Below, in pieces: positions 1 through 7,100 of a stretch of DNA of 9,626 nucleotides. The position numbers and the translations under genes were made by a program. Source of the DNA: Peptococcaceae bacterium (GTDB lineage: Bacteria; Bacillota; Dehalobacteriia; UBA4068; UBA4997); assembly GCA_019421315.1 (NCBI GenBank), contig JAHZFN010000240.1, positions 1-9,626 on the forward strand. The letters are read 5' to 3'. Within the stretch, counting starts at the first letter, position 1. The number at the start of each line of letters is the position of its first letter. A model generated the notes under the pieces. The model ran no database searches. It was not told where the DNA came from and saw nothing but the letters and a program-made list of their open reading frames with translations.

Positions 1-136
1 GAATACAAAATTCCATTAGCAAATATTATAGCATTATTTTTTTTAAATTACAATAATTTTTTTGATTGGGAGGTTTTCCGTTTTTGCCTTGCTGTGCTGT
101 ATGCATATTAGAACATCGGTTAAAATCTATAAAAAA

Positions 137-178
137 ACAGAATGTTTTAGTTATGAAGAATTCACAAAAACATTCTGT
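137..178 (-). terminator. Rho-independent terminator of the pucR-like gene
   Basis: A perfect 12-bp stem (137-148 with 167-178) encloses an 18-nt loop. Read on the minus strand, the hairpin is followed at once by a run of seven or more T. It lies about 50 nt after the regulator's stop codon, so it should end that transcript. Confidence 0.85.
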
Positions 179-227
179 CGGTCGGATAAAGCCGAAAATA
201 CGAGCTCATCCGATGTATACTGATAAA

Positions 228-1793
228 TTAACGGTTTTTGGCTTGCAGCATATTGAGAATTTTTAATCCCAGGTGATATTCCAGCCTGGTTTCGCCGTTT
301 TCCAAATCCAGTCCTGCAATGTCCTCAATTCTGTCCAGACGATATTGCAAAGTTTTGTAATGAACGAACAACTCTTCGGCTGTTTTGCGGGCGTTGCCGC
401 CGTTGGCAAGATACGCCTCCAATGTTTTCAGCAGGTCGATATTGGAATGAATATCGTAAGACTGAAGCTTAAGCAGACCTTTCGGAACAAAGTCCAACAA
501 CTGTTGGTCGTCGTTGATTTGTGCCAAAAGCTTGTATATGCCCATGTTATTGAAGAACATGAATTTTTTCTCTTTGCCGAAATATTTACCGATCTGCATG
601 GCTTCTTTGGCTTCGGCATAGCTTTGGCTGGCGGAGGTCAGCTCTTCAAAGGTTGAACCGACACCAAAAAAAACGTGTTCGCTGCCGTATGAGGTGAACA
701 TTTCATGCATCATCTGGCAAAATTCGCCGATTTGCTCTTCGTCGTCGCTGGGGAAGCCTACCAATACGGCATGGAAGCCTGTGTTTTCCAAATTGACCGA
801 CGCCAAAATTTCGCCCGGAATTTTGGCATAGGTGGACCACATGGCGTTTCTGCTGTTGAAGCTGTCATTATCGTTGGTTTTTTGGCTGACTGTAATGATT
901 GTGTAGTAGGGGCAAAGCTTCATTCCCAAAAGATCGGCGCGGCGTTTGGCAATTTCCACAGACTGAACTTGTCCCAAAATCAAATCCTCCAAAAGCTCGC
1001 CGCTGAAACGGGTTTTGACGCTGTCCAAATTAACTTGCTTGCCCATTTGATTGATAACCTGGGCAACGGCGTTTTCAAAATCGTGAATTCTTTCGGCGGA
1101 GGGCTGTTTTTCACCGGTGCAGATAACCCAATGCCCCAGCATTGTGTCGTTGATACGCATTGCCGCCATGTAGTAATATTGGTTTTGATGGAACAGCAGA
1201 GTGCCGCCGAAAAGTGGCTTGTTTTTGATGTTCATAAAGTCCTCTTCGGAAATCCAGCCTTTGGGAGAAAGGGCAATTGGGTAGCCTTCCGTGTTGAAAA
1301 CGGCGGATTCATAACCCCAGATGGAGTTTAAAAAGTCCAGTCTTTCCTCCAAAGTGTTGTCAACCATGGTCATTTCGGCAATTTTGCGGCAGATATGGGC
1401 GGATTCCTTATTGATAACGGCCTCCATGACGGGGCGTATGATGTCGTTGTAATCCACGTTGGCGCCCACCTCCAAAATGGGCAGACCGACCATATTGGCA
1501 ACGTCTATGATGACGTTGAAAACTCCGTCAATATAGCTTTGGTTTTTGACAATTAAAGCGCCAACATTGGCGGCCGCCATCGACTGTATGTAGTTTGACT
1601 GCTGGCTTCTCTGCTTTGCCAGGGCAAAATTGTTGGCAAGAACCAAATCTTTGCCTTTGAGCCACTGCACGGCTTCAGGAACCTCCATCATGGTAACGTG
1701 TTCAATTTCTCTGTCCAAACCGTTGGCGCCTGCAATCAACTTGGCATTTGCCAAAACACCTATTTTCATTGCGTCTTTAACTGTTATACCCAT
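228..1793 (-). CDS. PucR-family transcriptional regulator
   Basis: This 521-residue cytoplasmic DNA-binding regulator has the family's full layout. Residues 1-125 form the PucR N-terminal ligand-sensing domain (starts MGITVKDAM, with VKNQSYIDG and PILEVG further on). Residues about 150-250 are a GAF-like segment. Residues about 262-405 are the GGDEF-like CdaR/PucR domain, beginning FSGELLEDLILGQ and ending near FEELTSASQSYAEAKEAM. Residues about 452-511 are the C-terminal PucR helix-turn-helix (NARKTAEELFVHYKTLQYRL). The ATG start is supported by AGAGGTGA about 6 nt upstream. The gene is divergent from the stalk-domain protein gene and ends at its own terminator, so it is probably monocistronic. 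Family members control purine, amino-acid or other catabolic genes. The effector and targets here are unknown, and no catabolic operon lies in the window. The adjacent divergent gene is the simplest candidate target, which is inference. Confidence 0.93.
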   Translation of the reverse strand: MGITVKDAMKIGVLANAKLIAGANGLDREIEHVTMMEVPEAVQWLKGKDLVLANNFALAKQRSQQSNYIQSMAAANVGALIVKNQSYIDGVFNVIIDVANMVGLPILEVGANVDYNDIIRPVMEAVINKESAHICRKIAEMTMVDNTLEERLDFLNSIWGYESAVFNTEGYPIALSPKGWISEEDFMNIKNKPLFGGTLLFHQNQYYYMAAMRINDTMLGHWVICTGEKQPSAERIHDFENAVAQVINQMGKQVNLDSVKTRFSGELLEDLILGQVQSVEIAKRRADLLGMKLCPYYTIITVSQKTNDNDSFNSRNAMWSTYAKIPGEILASVNLENTGFHAVLVGFPSDDEEQIGEFCQMMHEMFTSYGSEHVFFGVGSTFEELTSASQSYAEAKEAMQIGKYFGKEKKFMFFNNMGIYKLLAQINDDQQLLDFVPKGLLKLQSYDIHSNIDLLKTLEAYLANGGNARKTAEELFVHYKTLQYRLDRIEDIAGLDLENGETRLEYHLGLKILNMLQAKNR

Positions 1794-1939
1794 TTGGATT
1801 CACCTCTTTTTTTATCGGCGGCTTTTTTGTGCAAATATTGCTAAATGTTAAAATACTATGAATATATCTTAATACAAATATGATAAAAAATCTAGTCTTT
1901 TTTTGCTTTTTTCTGAAAAATTTATACATTTTTTTGCTA

Positions 1940-1967
1940 AATATAGTAACTGAGATATTTTTGTCGA
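1940..1967 (-). promoter_or_regulatory. Candidate sigma-A promoter for the pucR-like gene
   Basis: On the minus strand TCGACA (1967-1962) and TATATT (1945-1940) are 16 bp apart, each 5/6 to consensus. The predicted start near 1933 gives a leader of about 140 nt. The background is very AT-rich, so chance matches are easy. Confidence 0.4.
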
Positions 1968-2047
1968 AAAAACTGTACTTGTTATATAGCATATTTGGGT
2001 AAATTTTGAAAATGAGTTTCATAAATTTCTCCATAATCAGCCGGGTC

Positions 2048-2076
2048 TTTACTATAAATTATTAATAGGTTATAAT
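2048..2076 (+). promoter_or_regulatory. Sigma-A-type promoter for the stalk-domain protein gene
   Basis: TTTACT (2048-2053) is followed after exactly 17 bp by a perfect TATAAT (2071-2076). Transcription would start near 2083, leaving a leader of about 148 nt before the ATG at 2231. The -10 box overlaps one arm of a perfect inverted repeat. Confidence 0.6.
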
Positions 2077-2113
2077 AATATAATAAATTACGAAGCAATA
2101 ACGAACCTATTAA
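2062..2113. repeat. 10-bp perfect inverted repeat around the promoter; possible operator
   Basis: TTAATAGGTT (2062-2071) is repeated in inverse as AACCTATTAA (2104-2113), with 32 bp between. The left arm touches the first base of the -10 TATAAT and the right arm lies about 20 bp past the predicted start. This suits a repressor that bridges two sites. A second dyad lies just downstream, TATTCGG (2126-2132) with CCGAATA (2149-2155), and ATTCGGT also occurs as a direct repeat (2115-2121 and 2127-2133). The binding protein is unknown. The neighbouring PucR-type regulator is a guess. Confidence 0.45.
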
Positions 2114-2230
2114 CATTCGGTATAGTATTCGGTTAATTGTTTGCTTTGCCGAATATGCAAATAATAAAGGTTCGGCGGGCTTATCGTTAGTGTATACAAA
2201 GTTGTCGCAGAAAAAAGAAAGGAATTTACA

Positions 2231-4462
2231 ATGAAAAAAATTGCTCGTTTAATTTTGCCTGTTTTGATTATTTCTATTTGTTGGCTGTCGCTGCAGCCCG
2301 CCGCCATGGCTTGGGGGGAAATTGCCGACGAGGGTTCCCCTGTTGCGGAAAACAATGCGAATTCAGGCGGTGAAAACAATTATAACAACGAAAACGGTGA
2401 AAATGCGAATGACGAAAATTTAGCTTTGAATTTTATGCGCAGGCTGGATATGAGGCTGGGCAGCCAAGAGGTTACAATAACGGACGCCGAAGGTACGGCG
2501 GAAACCAAAACCATAGAAACAATGCCTATGTTGAGAAACGACAGAACCCTGGTGCCATTGCGCTTTATCTGTGAAGAGGTTCTTGGCTGCCAGGTTGATT
2601 ATATTAAAGAAACCGATACGGTCAATTTGACCAGAAAGGATATTGCCGCCGTTGTCGATTTGCACAGCAAGGTTGTTGAGGTGGAATATGCCGACGGCAG
2701 ATCGGAAAGTCCGCAAATGGAGCAGATACCCGTTTTGCAACACGATTATCCGTATATGCAGCTGCGCTTATTCAGTGAGCTTTTTGGATGCAGGGTAGAT
2801 TATAAATCCGAAAATCAATCTATAACTATTTTCGATTTTTTTGATCCCAACGAGGACATTGTTACGGTGGACAGACCCATTGCCAAGGTAACCTTTGATA
2901 AATTTGTGGTTGGTCAGCCCACTATGACATATCAAGACCAAAGCTATGATAAAAATGGCTTGCAAATTGTTGAGCGGCAATGGAAATATACCGTCAACGG
3001 CAAAACCTATACCGAAAACAATTTGGATAAACTGCGGGAGCGCATTACCAAAGCGGGAACCTATACCATTAATTACCGTGTGCAAAATTCCGATCATATC
3101 TGGAGCGTTTGGACTGCCTTCAGCTTTACGGCAGACCCCAACAAGGCACCTGTTATCACAGGCTTTACGGCGCACCGGGCAAGCGATTCCCGAAATACCG
3201 TGGTTTATTCCGGCGAACCCATAGATTTTCGTTACAATATTGAGAACGAAGAATGGGAAGATATTGTGGAAACCAAATGGAGCTATTCTTGGACAAGCAA
3301 GGGGTACGACAAGAATATGCAGGGCAAGCCAGCTGTGCTTTTTGCCACGGATTCGCCGTATGTGGTAACTCTTCAGGTTAAAGACGCCGCCGGTAACTGG
3401 GGTTCGGCAACCGCTTATGTGGTTCCAAAAACCAGAAGCGATATTTCCGAAGCCAATTATAAATTCAGCAATTTGGTGCAGGGTGAAATGTTCTTAAACA
3501 AAAAAGGCACGAATTTTAACGAAGATGCGCAAACGGTTCAGCCGAAAAATATTGAATTTGGCAACGTAACTCTTTTGGCGAGCAACAACCCTGAAACCGT
3601 TACCGAAACGGGAGTTTTGGCGGCGGATACTTTAAACGGTGATGTGCGTCTGCGTTTTCATCACAAAAACAGCACGGGCAAAACCGTTAAATATTATGCA
3701 ATAGCCAAAAACGAAACGGCAGAGCCGATTACTTTGCGGGTTGGGCAAAATGCAAGCGCCGGTCCGAGCCAAGACGTTATTCAGGTTGGCGTAACGGTGG
3801 TCGATAATTATATGACTAATTCCTATAAGCCCGTTACCAAGGTTTTGCAGCCGGGTGAAGCTTATTTGATTAATCAATCCACGCCTGCCGTCAAAAGCGG
3901 TTTCAGCGCAGCCGGTCTGATTGATGTGCAGTCCGACGGCGATCTTACTTACACCATATGTTGCATGAATTTGGGTAGCCGTTATCAGGATTACGGCTAT
4001 TTGCAGCCCGTTCAAAAAAATTCCACTCATATTCGGGGTACCTTTGCCGAATCTACCATAAATATGGATTACAGATTGAGCGGCAAAAAAACCGAAAAAA
4101 TCATTTTGGGCAGAGATGACGCCTTTGACGGTTATTTCCGAACGGGCTTTGATGCTTTGACAGGAGATTTTGTTATCAATAACGGCAATCGTGGTGTTGT
4201 TCATAATTTGACGGTTACAGCGGATAAAAAAGTCGGTTTGCTTTTCAATCCCAGAGGTACCTCCTACAAGGGCGTTATTATGATTGACGGCAAGGTTATC
4301 AATCTTTCCAAGGCGGGCATGATGGCGGGTATTTCCGAAGGCTGTATTCTGGACGTAATGGAAGCGGGGGAAACCAAGGAAATAACGTATATTGTGCCAA
4401 GCGGCTCCGACAGCCCTGTTTTAATTGTGGCAATTCCGGAAAATCAGTGGTCAAATTATTAA
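2231..4462 (+). CDS. Exported protein with copper amine oxidase N-terminal (stalk) domain
   Basis: The product has 743 residues. A signal peptide covers residues 1-27 (basic MKKIAR, hydrophobic core, cleavage after AMA). An Asn/Glu-rich linker follows at about 32-62. Residues about 72-201 are a two-part stalk domain of the type named 'copper amine oxidase N-terminal domain', with the hallmark RTLVPLRFICEEVLG (105-119) and a second copy of the pattern at 174-186 (PYMQLRLFSELFG). Residues about 215-400 look like two beta-sandwich Ig/PKD-like modules (KAGTYTINYRV; SPYVVTLQVKDAAGNWG). The last 340 residues are beta-rich and I do not recognise them. There is no sortase motif, C-terminal membrane anchor or amine-oxidase catalytic domain, so the name should not be read as enzymatic. 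These proteins are typically cell-surface proteins in Clostridia and relatives. The start has AAAGGA 7 nt upstream. No strong terminator follows, only an A/T hairpin at 4477-4495. Confidence 0.88.
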   Translation: MKKIARLILPVLIISICWLSLQPAAMAWGEIADEGSPVAENNANSGGENNYNNENGENANDENLALNFMRRLDMRLGSQEVTITDAEGTAETKTIETMPMLRNDRTLVPLRFICEEVLGCQVDYIKETDTVNLTRKDIAAVVDLHSKVVEVEYADGRSESPQMEQIPVLQHDYPYMQLRLFSELFGCRVDYKSENQSITIFDFFDPNEDIVTVDRPIAKVTFDKFVVGQPTMTYQDQSYDKNGLQIVERQWKYTVNGKTYTENNLDKLRERITKAGTYTINYRVQNSDHIWSVWTAFSFTADPNKAPVITGFTAHRASDSRNTVVYSGEPIDFRYNIENEEWEDIVETKWSYSWTSKGYDKNMQGKPAVLFATDSPYVVTLQVKDAAGNWGSATAYVVPKTRSDISEANYKFSNLVQGEMFLNKKGTNFNEDAQTVQPKNIEFGNVTLLASNNPETVTETGVLAADTLNGDVRLRFHHKNSTGKTVKYYAIAKNETAEPITLRVGQNASAGPSQDVIQVGVTVVDNYMTNSYKPVTKVLQPGEAYLINQSTPAVKSGFSAAGLIDVQSDGDLTYTICCMNLGSRYQDYGYLQPVQKNSTHIRGTFAESTINMDYRLSGKKTEKIILGRDDAFDGYFRTGFDALTGDFVINNGNRGVVHNLTVTADKKVGLLFNPRGTSYKGVIMIDGKVINLSKAGMMAGISEGCILDVMEAGETKEITYIVPSGSDSPVLIVAIPENQWSNY

Positions 4463-4573
4463 AAATATGCTAAAACAATATATTCGCCATATATTTGCCA
4501 GAATAATATTTAATAATTATTTAATTGGATTAATTTATGAGGTAATTATATCAAAATAATATGGTTTGAAATG

Positions 4574-4582
4574 TGTTATAAT
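4574..4582 (+). promoter_or_regulatory. Extended -10 promoter for the DUF4430 lipoprotein gene
   Basis: TGTTATAAT combines an extended -10 TG with a perfect TATAAT (4577-4582). No convincing -35 box lies 17 bp upstream, which is tolerated with an extended -10. The predicted start is near 4589, about 120 nt before the ATG at 4708. Confidence 0.5.
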
Positions 4583-4707
4583 ATAATTGTAACAAAACAT
4601 ACTTTGGCAAAATTAAAAAAACTGTCGAATAAAGTTGAATGAAATCAAATTATTATTATGATAAATTGCGTCGGTTTATGAAGGATTGTTTTAAGGAGGA
4701 TTATTTA

Positions 4708-5112
4708 ATGCGGAAGATTTTCAAAAATTTAGTTGCTGTTATGATGGTTGTCATGCTGGCTTTGGCGCTGTTCGGCTGCGGCGGCAAAGCCGCAGAAACA
4801 GACGCAGACGCAGACGCAGGTCCTGCCACAGTTGCCTTTGACGTTGTTATTAACGGTGAAGTTACCCAAACTCATGTTGGGGAAACGGAAGCCGATAATT
4901 TAGGCGATTTCTTGAGAGAAAGCGGCGCTGTTGAAGGCGAAGATACCGAATATGGTATGTTTATCACGACCGTTGACGGTGTGAAAGCTGACGACAGCCA
5001 GGGACAGTGGTGGTGTGTTACCAAAGGCGGTCAAACGGTGCAGACAGGCGTTGACAGCACACCTATCGCTGACGGCGATAAATTTGAGCTGACATTGATG
5101 TACGAATATTAA
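4708..5112 (+). CDS. DUF4430 (transcobalamin C-terminal-like) lipoprotein
   Basis: The product is a 134-residue surface lipoprotein. Residues 1-24 are a type II signal peptide with lipobox LFGC, so Cys24 should be lipidated. An Ala/Asp linker follows, coded by a short GCAGAC tandem repeat (DADADA, 32-37). Residues about 40-134 form a single DUF4430 domain: a beta start (TVAFDVVING), the stretch LGDFLRESG, then YGMFITTVDGV, the hallmark aromatic strand QWWCVTKGG (100-108), and the closing DGDKFELTLMYEY. The domain family resembles the C-terminal domain of transcobalamin and intrinsic factor and also occurs in other surface proteins. An earlier in-frame ATG at 4639 lacks a ribosome binding site, whereas AAGGAGGA sits 7 nt before 4708, so I take 4708. 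The gene is convergent with a B12-riboswitch-controlled transporter. That makes a corrinoid-binding role worth testing but does not show it. Confidence 0.87.
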   Translation: MRKIFKNLVAVMMVVMLALALFGCGGKAAETDADADAGPATVAFDVVINGEVTQTHVGETEADNLGDFLRESGAVEGEDTEYGMFITTVDGVKADDSQGQWWCVTKGGQTVQTGVDSTPIADGDKFELTLMYEY

Positions 5113-5133
5113 AATATTAAAATAAATATAAAT

Positions 5134-5190
5134 AAAACAGCGGTCTTATGATATGCTCCAAATATGGTGCATACCCAAGACCGCTGTTTT
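5134..5190. terminator. Strong, probably bidirectional terminator between convergent genes
   Basis: A perfect 14-bp outer stem (AAAACAGCGGTCTT, 5134-5147, with 5177-5190) continues into an inner 8-bp stem with one mismatch (5152-5159 with 5166-5173) and a 6-nt loop. The plus strand continues with ATTTTGCTTTTATTTT, and the minus strand with ATTTATATTTATTTT. It lies 21 nt after the lipoprotein stop and about 190 nt after the transporter stop, so it can serve both. Confidence 0.85.
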
Positions 5191-5245
5191 ATTTTGCTTT
5201 TATTTTATTATAAGAAAGAAAAAGTATGGAATTGATAAAATAATA

Positions 5246-5271
5246 TTATTGAAAAAAATTATTGAAAAAAA
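5246..5271. repeat. Tandem 13-bp direct repeat, two copies
   Basis: TTATTGAAAAAAA occurs twice back to back (5246-5258 and 5259-5271) in the AT-rich spacer between the convergent genes. It is probably a slippage product. I see nothing else in 5191-5381. Confidence 0.6.
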
Positions 5272-5381
5272 TTTAAAATAAATTTTATTCTAACAATGTT
5301 CAATTTGCTATTGCAATTTAAAATTATTAAACTATTTATCATAATTAATTTTAAACTGTGTTGTGTTATAGCCCGATTTTT

Positions 5382-6665
5382 TTAGATTAAAAGAACTATA
5401 AGCTGAGAAGTGATTACCACCAAAATCAAAGCGATGGGGTAAGTGGAGGCGTAGGCAGAAGCCACATCGTCGGAATCCGCAACCTTAATCAATGCCCCCA
5501 GTGCAGGTGTGCTGGTCATGCCGCCTGTGATGGAACCCAGATAGTTGAACATCGGCATTTTTAAAATGTATTTGGCAATGAGCATACCGACAACGGACGG
5601 TATGATTGTCATCAAGGCGCCTGCAACAAAGCCGTACACAATCAGCATTACGCCCAGTTCGGAGGCGGAAACCTGTTCCACCAGTTCAACGCCGCCCTCA
5701 ATACCTGCGCCGACCAAAAACAGCATTAATCCCAATTCCCGAAAAGCTGAAAGAGTTGCCTGGGGTACGGAAAGATTAATTCTGCCGATGTGACCGAAAT
5801 GCCCCAAAATCAACGCCATAATCAGCGGTCCGCCTGTGTTGCCCAAAGAAAAGGTTGTTCCCGCATAGCCTTGGGACGAAAGGGGAATGCAGACAGATCC
5901 CAGCAGAATACCGAGAACGATTGCCAAACCCATGGGCGCCAACCCCAAATCGTCGATTATAATTCTGCCTTTGGATGGATCTGCTTTAAAAGTATGGCCT
6001 TGGAAAGATTCCAGCATTTTCCTTTTTTCTTCTGCTTTGTCCGCTTTCAAAAACTTTGGTACCAACTGCACAAAAAGCACAACCCCTACCACACCGAAAG
6101 GATAAGCGACAGCATGACCCAGCGCAACCAAGCCTTCGCTTGCCGCATCAACGCCTGCTTTGGCAGCGGCAAAAGCAGGCGTACTGGTTAAGGCTCCAGA
6201 AAGAATGCCTGTGCTGTAAGCGCTGCCGATGCCGGGAATTAAAGCGAAGATCCACGCTAAAGCTGAACCAATCAAAACGATTACGGCGCCCAGAAAAATA
6301 TATGATTTGGCATTTTTCTTGAAATCATGAAAAAAATTCGGTCCTGCCATAAAACCGACGGAAGTAACAAAGAATATTAAACCGAATGTTTCCACCATTT
6401 TGTAGTGGCTGACAACTTTGTCCGAGGCGCTTTCAATATAGAAATGATCCAAAAATGGTATTCCCTGCAAACCGTCAAGGCTGAAAAGCCAGCCGAAAAG
6501 CAAGGCAATCAAAAAGACGCCGGCTGTCCCCAGAAAAACGCCTTTGATTTCAATTCTGCCCAGAAGATAGCCCACCATTGCAATAACGAACATACCAACC
6601 ATAACAATGGTAATGTCGCTGGACATTGTAAAAATATTATGCAAAAAACTCATAAAATGTTCCAT
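5382..6665 (-). CDS. AspT/YidE-type transporter (Asp-Al_Ex repeat family), B12-riboswitch controlled
   Basis: This is a 427-residue polytopic membrane protein of about ten or more hydrophobic segments. It has two homologous halves, each with the signature of the AspT/YidE/YbjL antiporter duplication: GILSGALTSTPAFAAAKAG (153-171) and GSITGGMTSTPALGALIK (377-394). A soluble loop of about 40 residues (204-240, KADKAEEKRKMLESFQG and on) joins the halves. Known AspT-like proteins are usually near 550 residues with TrkA_C (RCK) domains in that position. Here those are absent, so this is a minimal form. AspT itself exchanges aspartate for alanine, but the substrate here is not deducible from sequence. 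The start ATG at 6665 has AGGCGGTG upstream at about 12-nt spacing; a second Met at residue 5 is possible. The gene stands alone behind a leader holding a cobalamin riboswitch and terminator, so expression should rise when B12 is low. Confidence 0.85.
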   Translation of the reverse strand: MEHFMSFLHNIFTMSSDITIVMVGMFVIAMVGYLLGRIEIKGVFLGTAGVFLIALLFGWLFSLDGLQGIPFLDHFYIESASDKVVSHYKMVETFGLIFFVTSVGFMAGPNFFHDFKKNAKSYIFLGAVIVLIGSALAWIFALIPGIGSAYSTGILSGALTSTPAFAAAKAGVDAASEGLVALGHAVAYPFGVVGVVLFVQLVPKFLKADKAEEKRKMLESFQGHTFKADPSKGRIIIDDLGLAPMGLAIVLGILLGSVCIPLSSQGYAGTTFSLGNTGGPLIMALILGHFGHIGRINLSVPQATLSAFRELGLMLFLVGAGIEGGVELVEQVSASELGVMLIVYGFVAGALMTIIPSVVGMLIAKYILKMPMFNYLGSITGGMTSTPALGALIKVADSDDVASAYASTYPIALILVVITSQLIVLLI

Positions 6666-6735
6666 GATTATTTATTTCACCGCCTAATTAATTTTTGTGT
6701 TTTTTTAATAAAATTTGCTTATTCAACGAAAAATG

Positions 6736-6752
6736 CTACATATGTTCACTCC
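6736..6752 (-). other. Start-stop mini-ORF (ATG-TAG) with ribosome binding site in the leader
   Basis: On the minus strand GGAG (6752-6749) is 7 nt before an ATG (6741-6739) followed directly by TAG (6738-6736). It lies between the leader terminator and the transporter start. Such minimal ORFs can stall or load ribosomes, but it may be chance in an AT-rich leader. Confidence 0.25.
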
Positions 6753-6872
6753 AATCGTTTAATCAGGTATAAACAATTTTGCGGTAAATCGGAAAGAGCA
6801 TAGAAAAAATAGTAGGCTAAAACAAGTTGTTTTGTTCGTCTGGTTGAATAAAAGTGCAATAGCCGATGAAAT

Positions 6873-6903
6873 AAAAAAAACTTGTCGCCGACTGGCAGAC
6901 AAG
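6873..6903 (-). terminator. Intrinsic terminator (expression platform) of the cobalamin riboswitch
   Basis: Read on the minus strand, CTTGTC (6903-6898) pairs with GACAAG (6886-6881). After a one-T bulge, GCC pairs with GGC around an AGTC tetraloop. Eight T follow (6880-6873). It lies about 40 nt after the B12 aptamer and 207 nt before the transporter ATG, with no gene between. This placement is that of a transcription-attenuation platform which stops the message when cobalamin is bound. Confidence 0.85.
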
Positions 6904-6911
6904 CAGAAAAC

Positions 6912-6936
6912 AAAATCATAAAATATTTATGATTTT
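6912..6936. repeat. Perfect 11-bp A/T hairpin between aptamer and terminator
   Basis: AAAATCATAAA (6912-6922) and TTTATGATTTT (6926-6936) pair around a 3-nt loop. On the minus strand GTTTTCTG follows. It contains only one G-C pair, so it is weak as a terminator. It may be part of the switch's alternative fold, or a degenerate second terminator. Confidence 0.5.
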
Positions 6937-6940
6937 ATGT

Positions 6941-7080
6941 TTGGCAGCAGTTTCCGGTTCAGGCAGAAATGCCAACAGCTTCCTGGTAATCTGACTTATT
7001 CCCATGCGGGACTTCACAGTGACCGACTCGCGGGGCTTTGCACCCCATTCCCCCTTGCTGACTTTACAGCAGAAGCAGTT
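6941..7080 (-). ncRNA. Cobalamin (B12) riboswitch aptamer, compact form
   Basis: The minus strand carries the conserved cobalamin-riboswitch blocks in order. First is AAGGGGGAAT (7056-7047). Next is the P5 hairpin with the GGTGCAAAGCC pattern (stem GGGG 7046-7043, CCCC 7035-7032). Then comes the core GGTCACTGTGA (7024-7014), a tight TCCC-GCAT-GGGA hairpin (7011-7000), and AAGTCAGATTACC (6997-6985), matching the usual AAGCCAGGAGACC. CAGC (7060-7057) can close with GCTG (6979-6976). A 3' hairpin TTGGCA/TGCCAA (6975-6970, 6946-6941) holds the position of the P13 partner. The large P7-P11 arm of the long class is replaced by the tight hairpin, which suggests a short class-II-type variant. I could not resolve the L5-L13 kissing pairs by eye. 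It sits just after a promoter and before a terminator, in the leader of the AspT-like transporter gene. Confidence 0.88.
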
Positions 7081-7100
7081 GAATTATTAAACTAAAATTT

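Noticed and set aside
1..136. Left-edge AT-rich segment
   Set aside because: No gene, RNA or clear signal could be supported beyond the T tract of the regulator's terminator.
705..1331. Long open frame on the plus strand opposite the PucR-type gene
   Set aside because: No ribosome binding site or recognisable domain; it is the complement of a well-supported gene.
1777..2034. 85-residue minus-strand frame upstream of the regulator
   Set aside because: It overlaps the regulator start, lacks a ribosome binding site, and its Lys/Phe/Ile-rich composition is what AT-rich noncoding DNA gives.
4477..4495. AATATAT/ATATATT hairpin as terminator of the stalk-domain gene
   Set aside because: It is all A/T in the stem with no T tract, so it is probably too weak.
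4639..4707. Upstream in-frame ATG giving a 157-residue lipoprotein precursor
   Set aside because: No ribosome binding site at 4639, whereas AAGGAGGA precedes 4708, and only the shorter form has a normal lipoprotein signal peptide.
4796..4817. GCAGAC tandem repeat as a regulatory or phase-variation repeat
   Set aside because: The six-base units keep the frame and simply encode a DADADA linker.
6912..6936. A/T hairpin as the riboswitch terminator
   Set aside because: It has only one G-C pair and a poor T tract. The G-C-containing hairpin at 6881-6903 with eight T is the better terminator.
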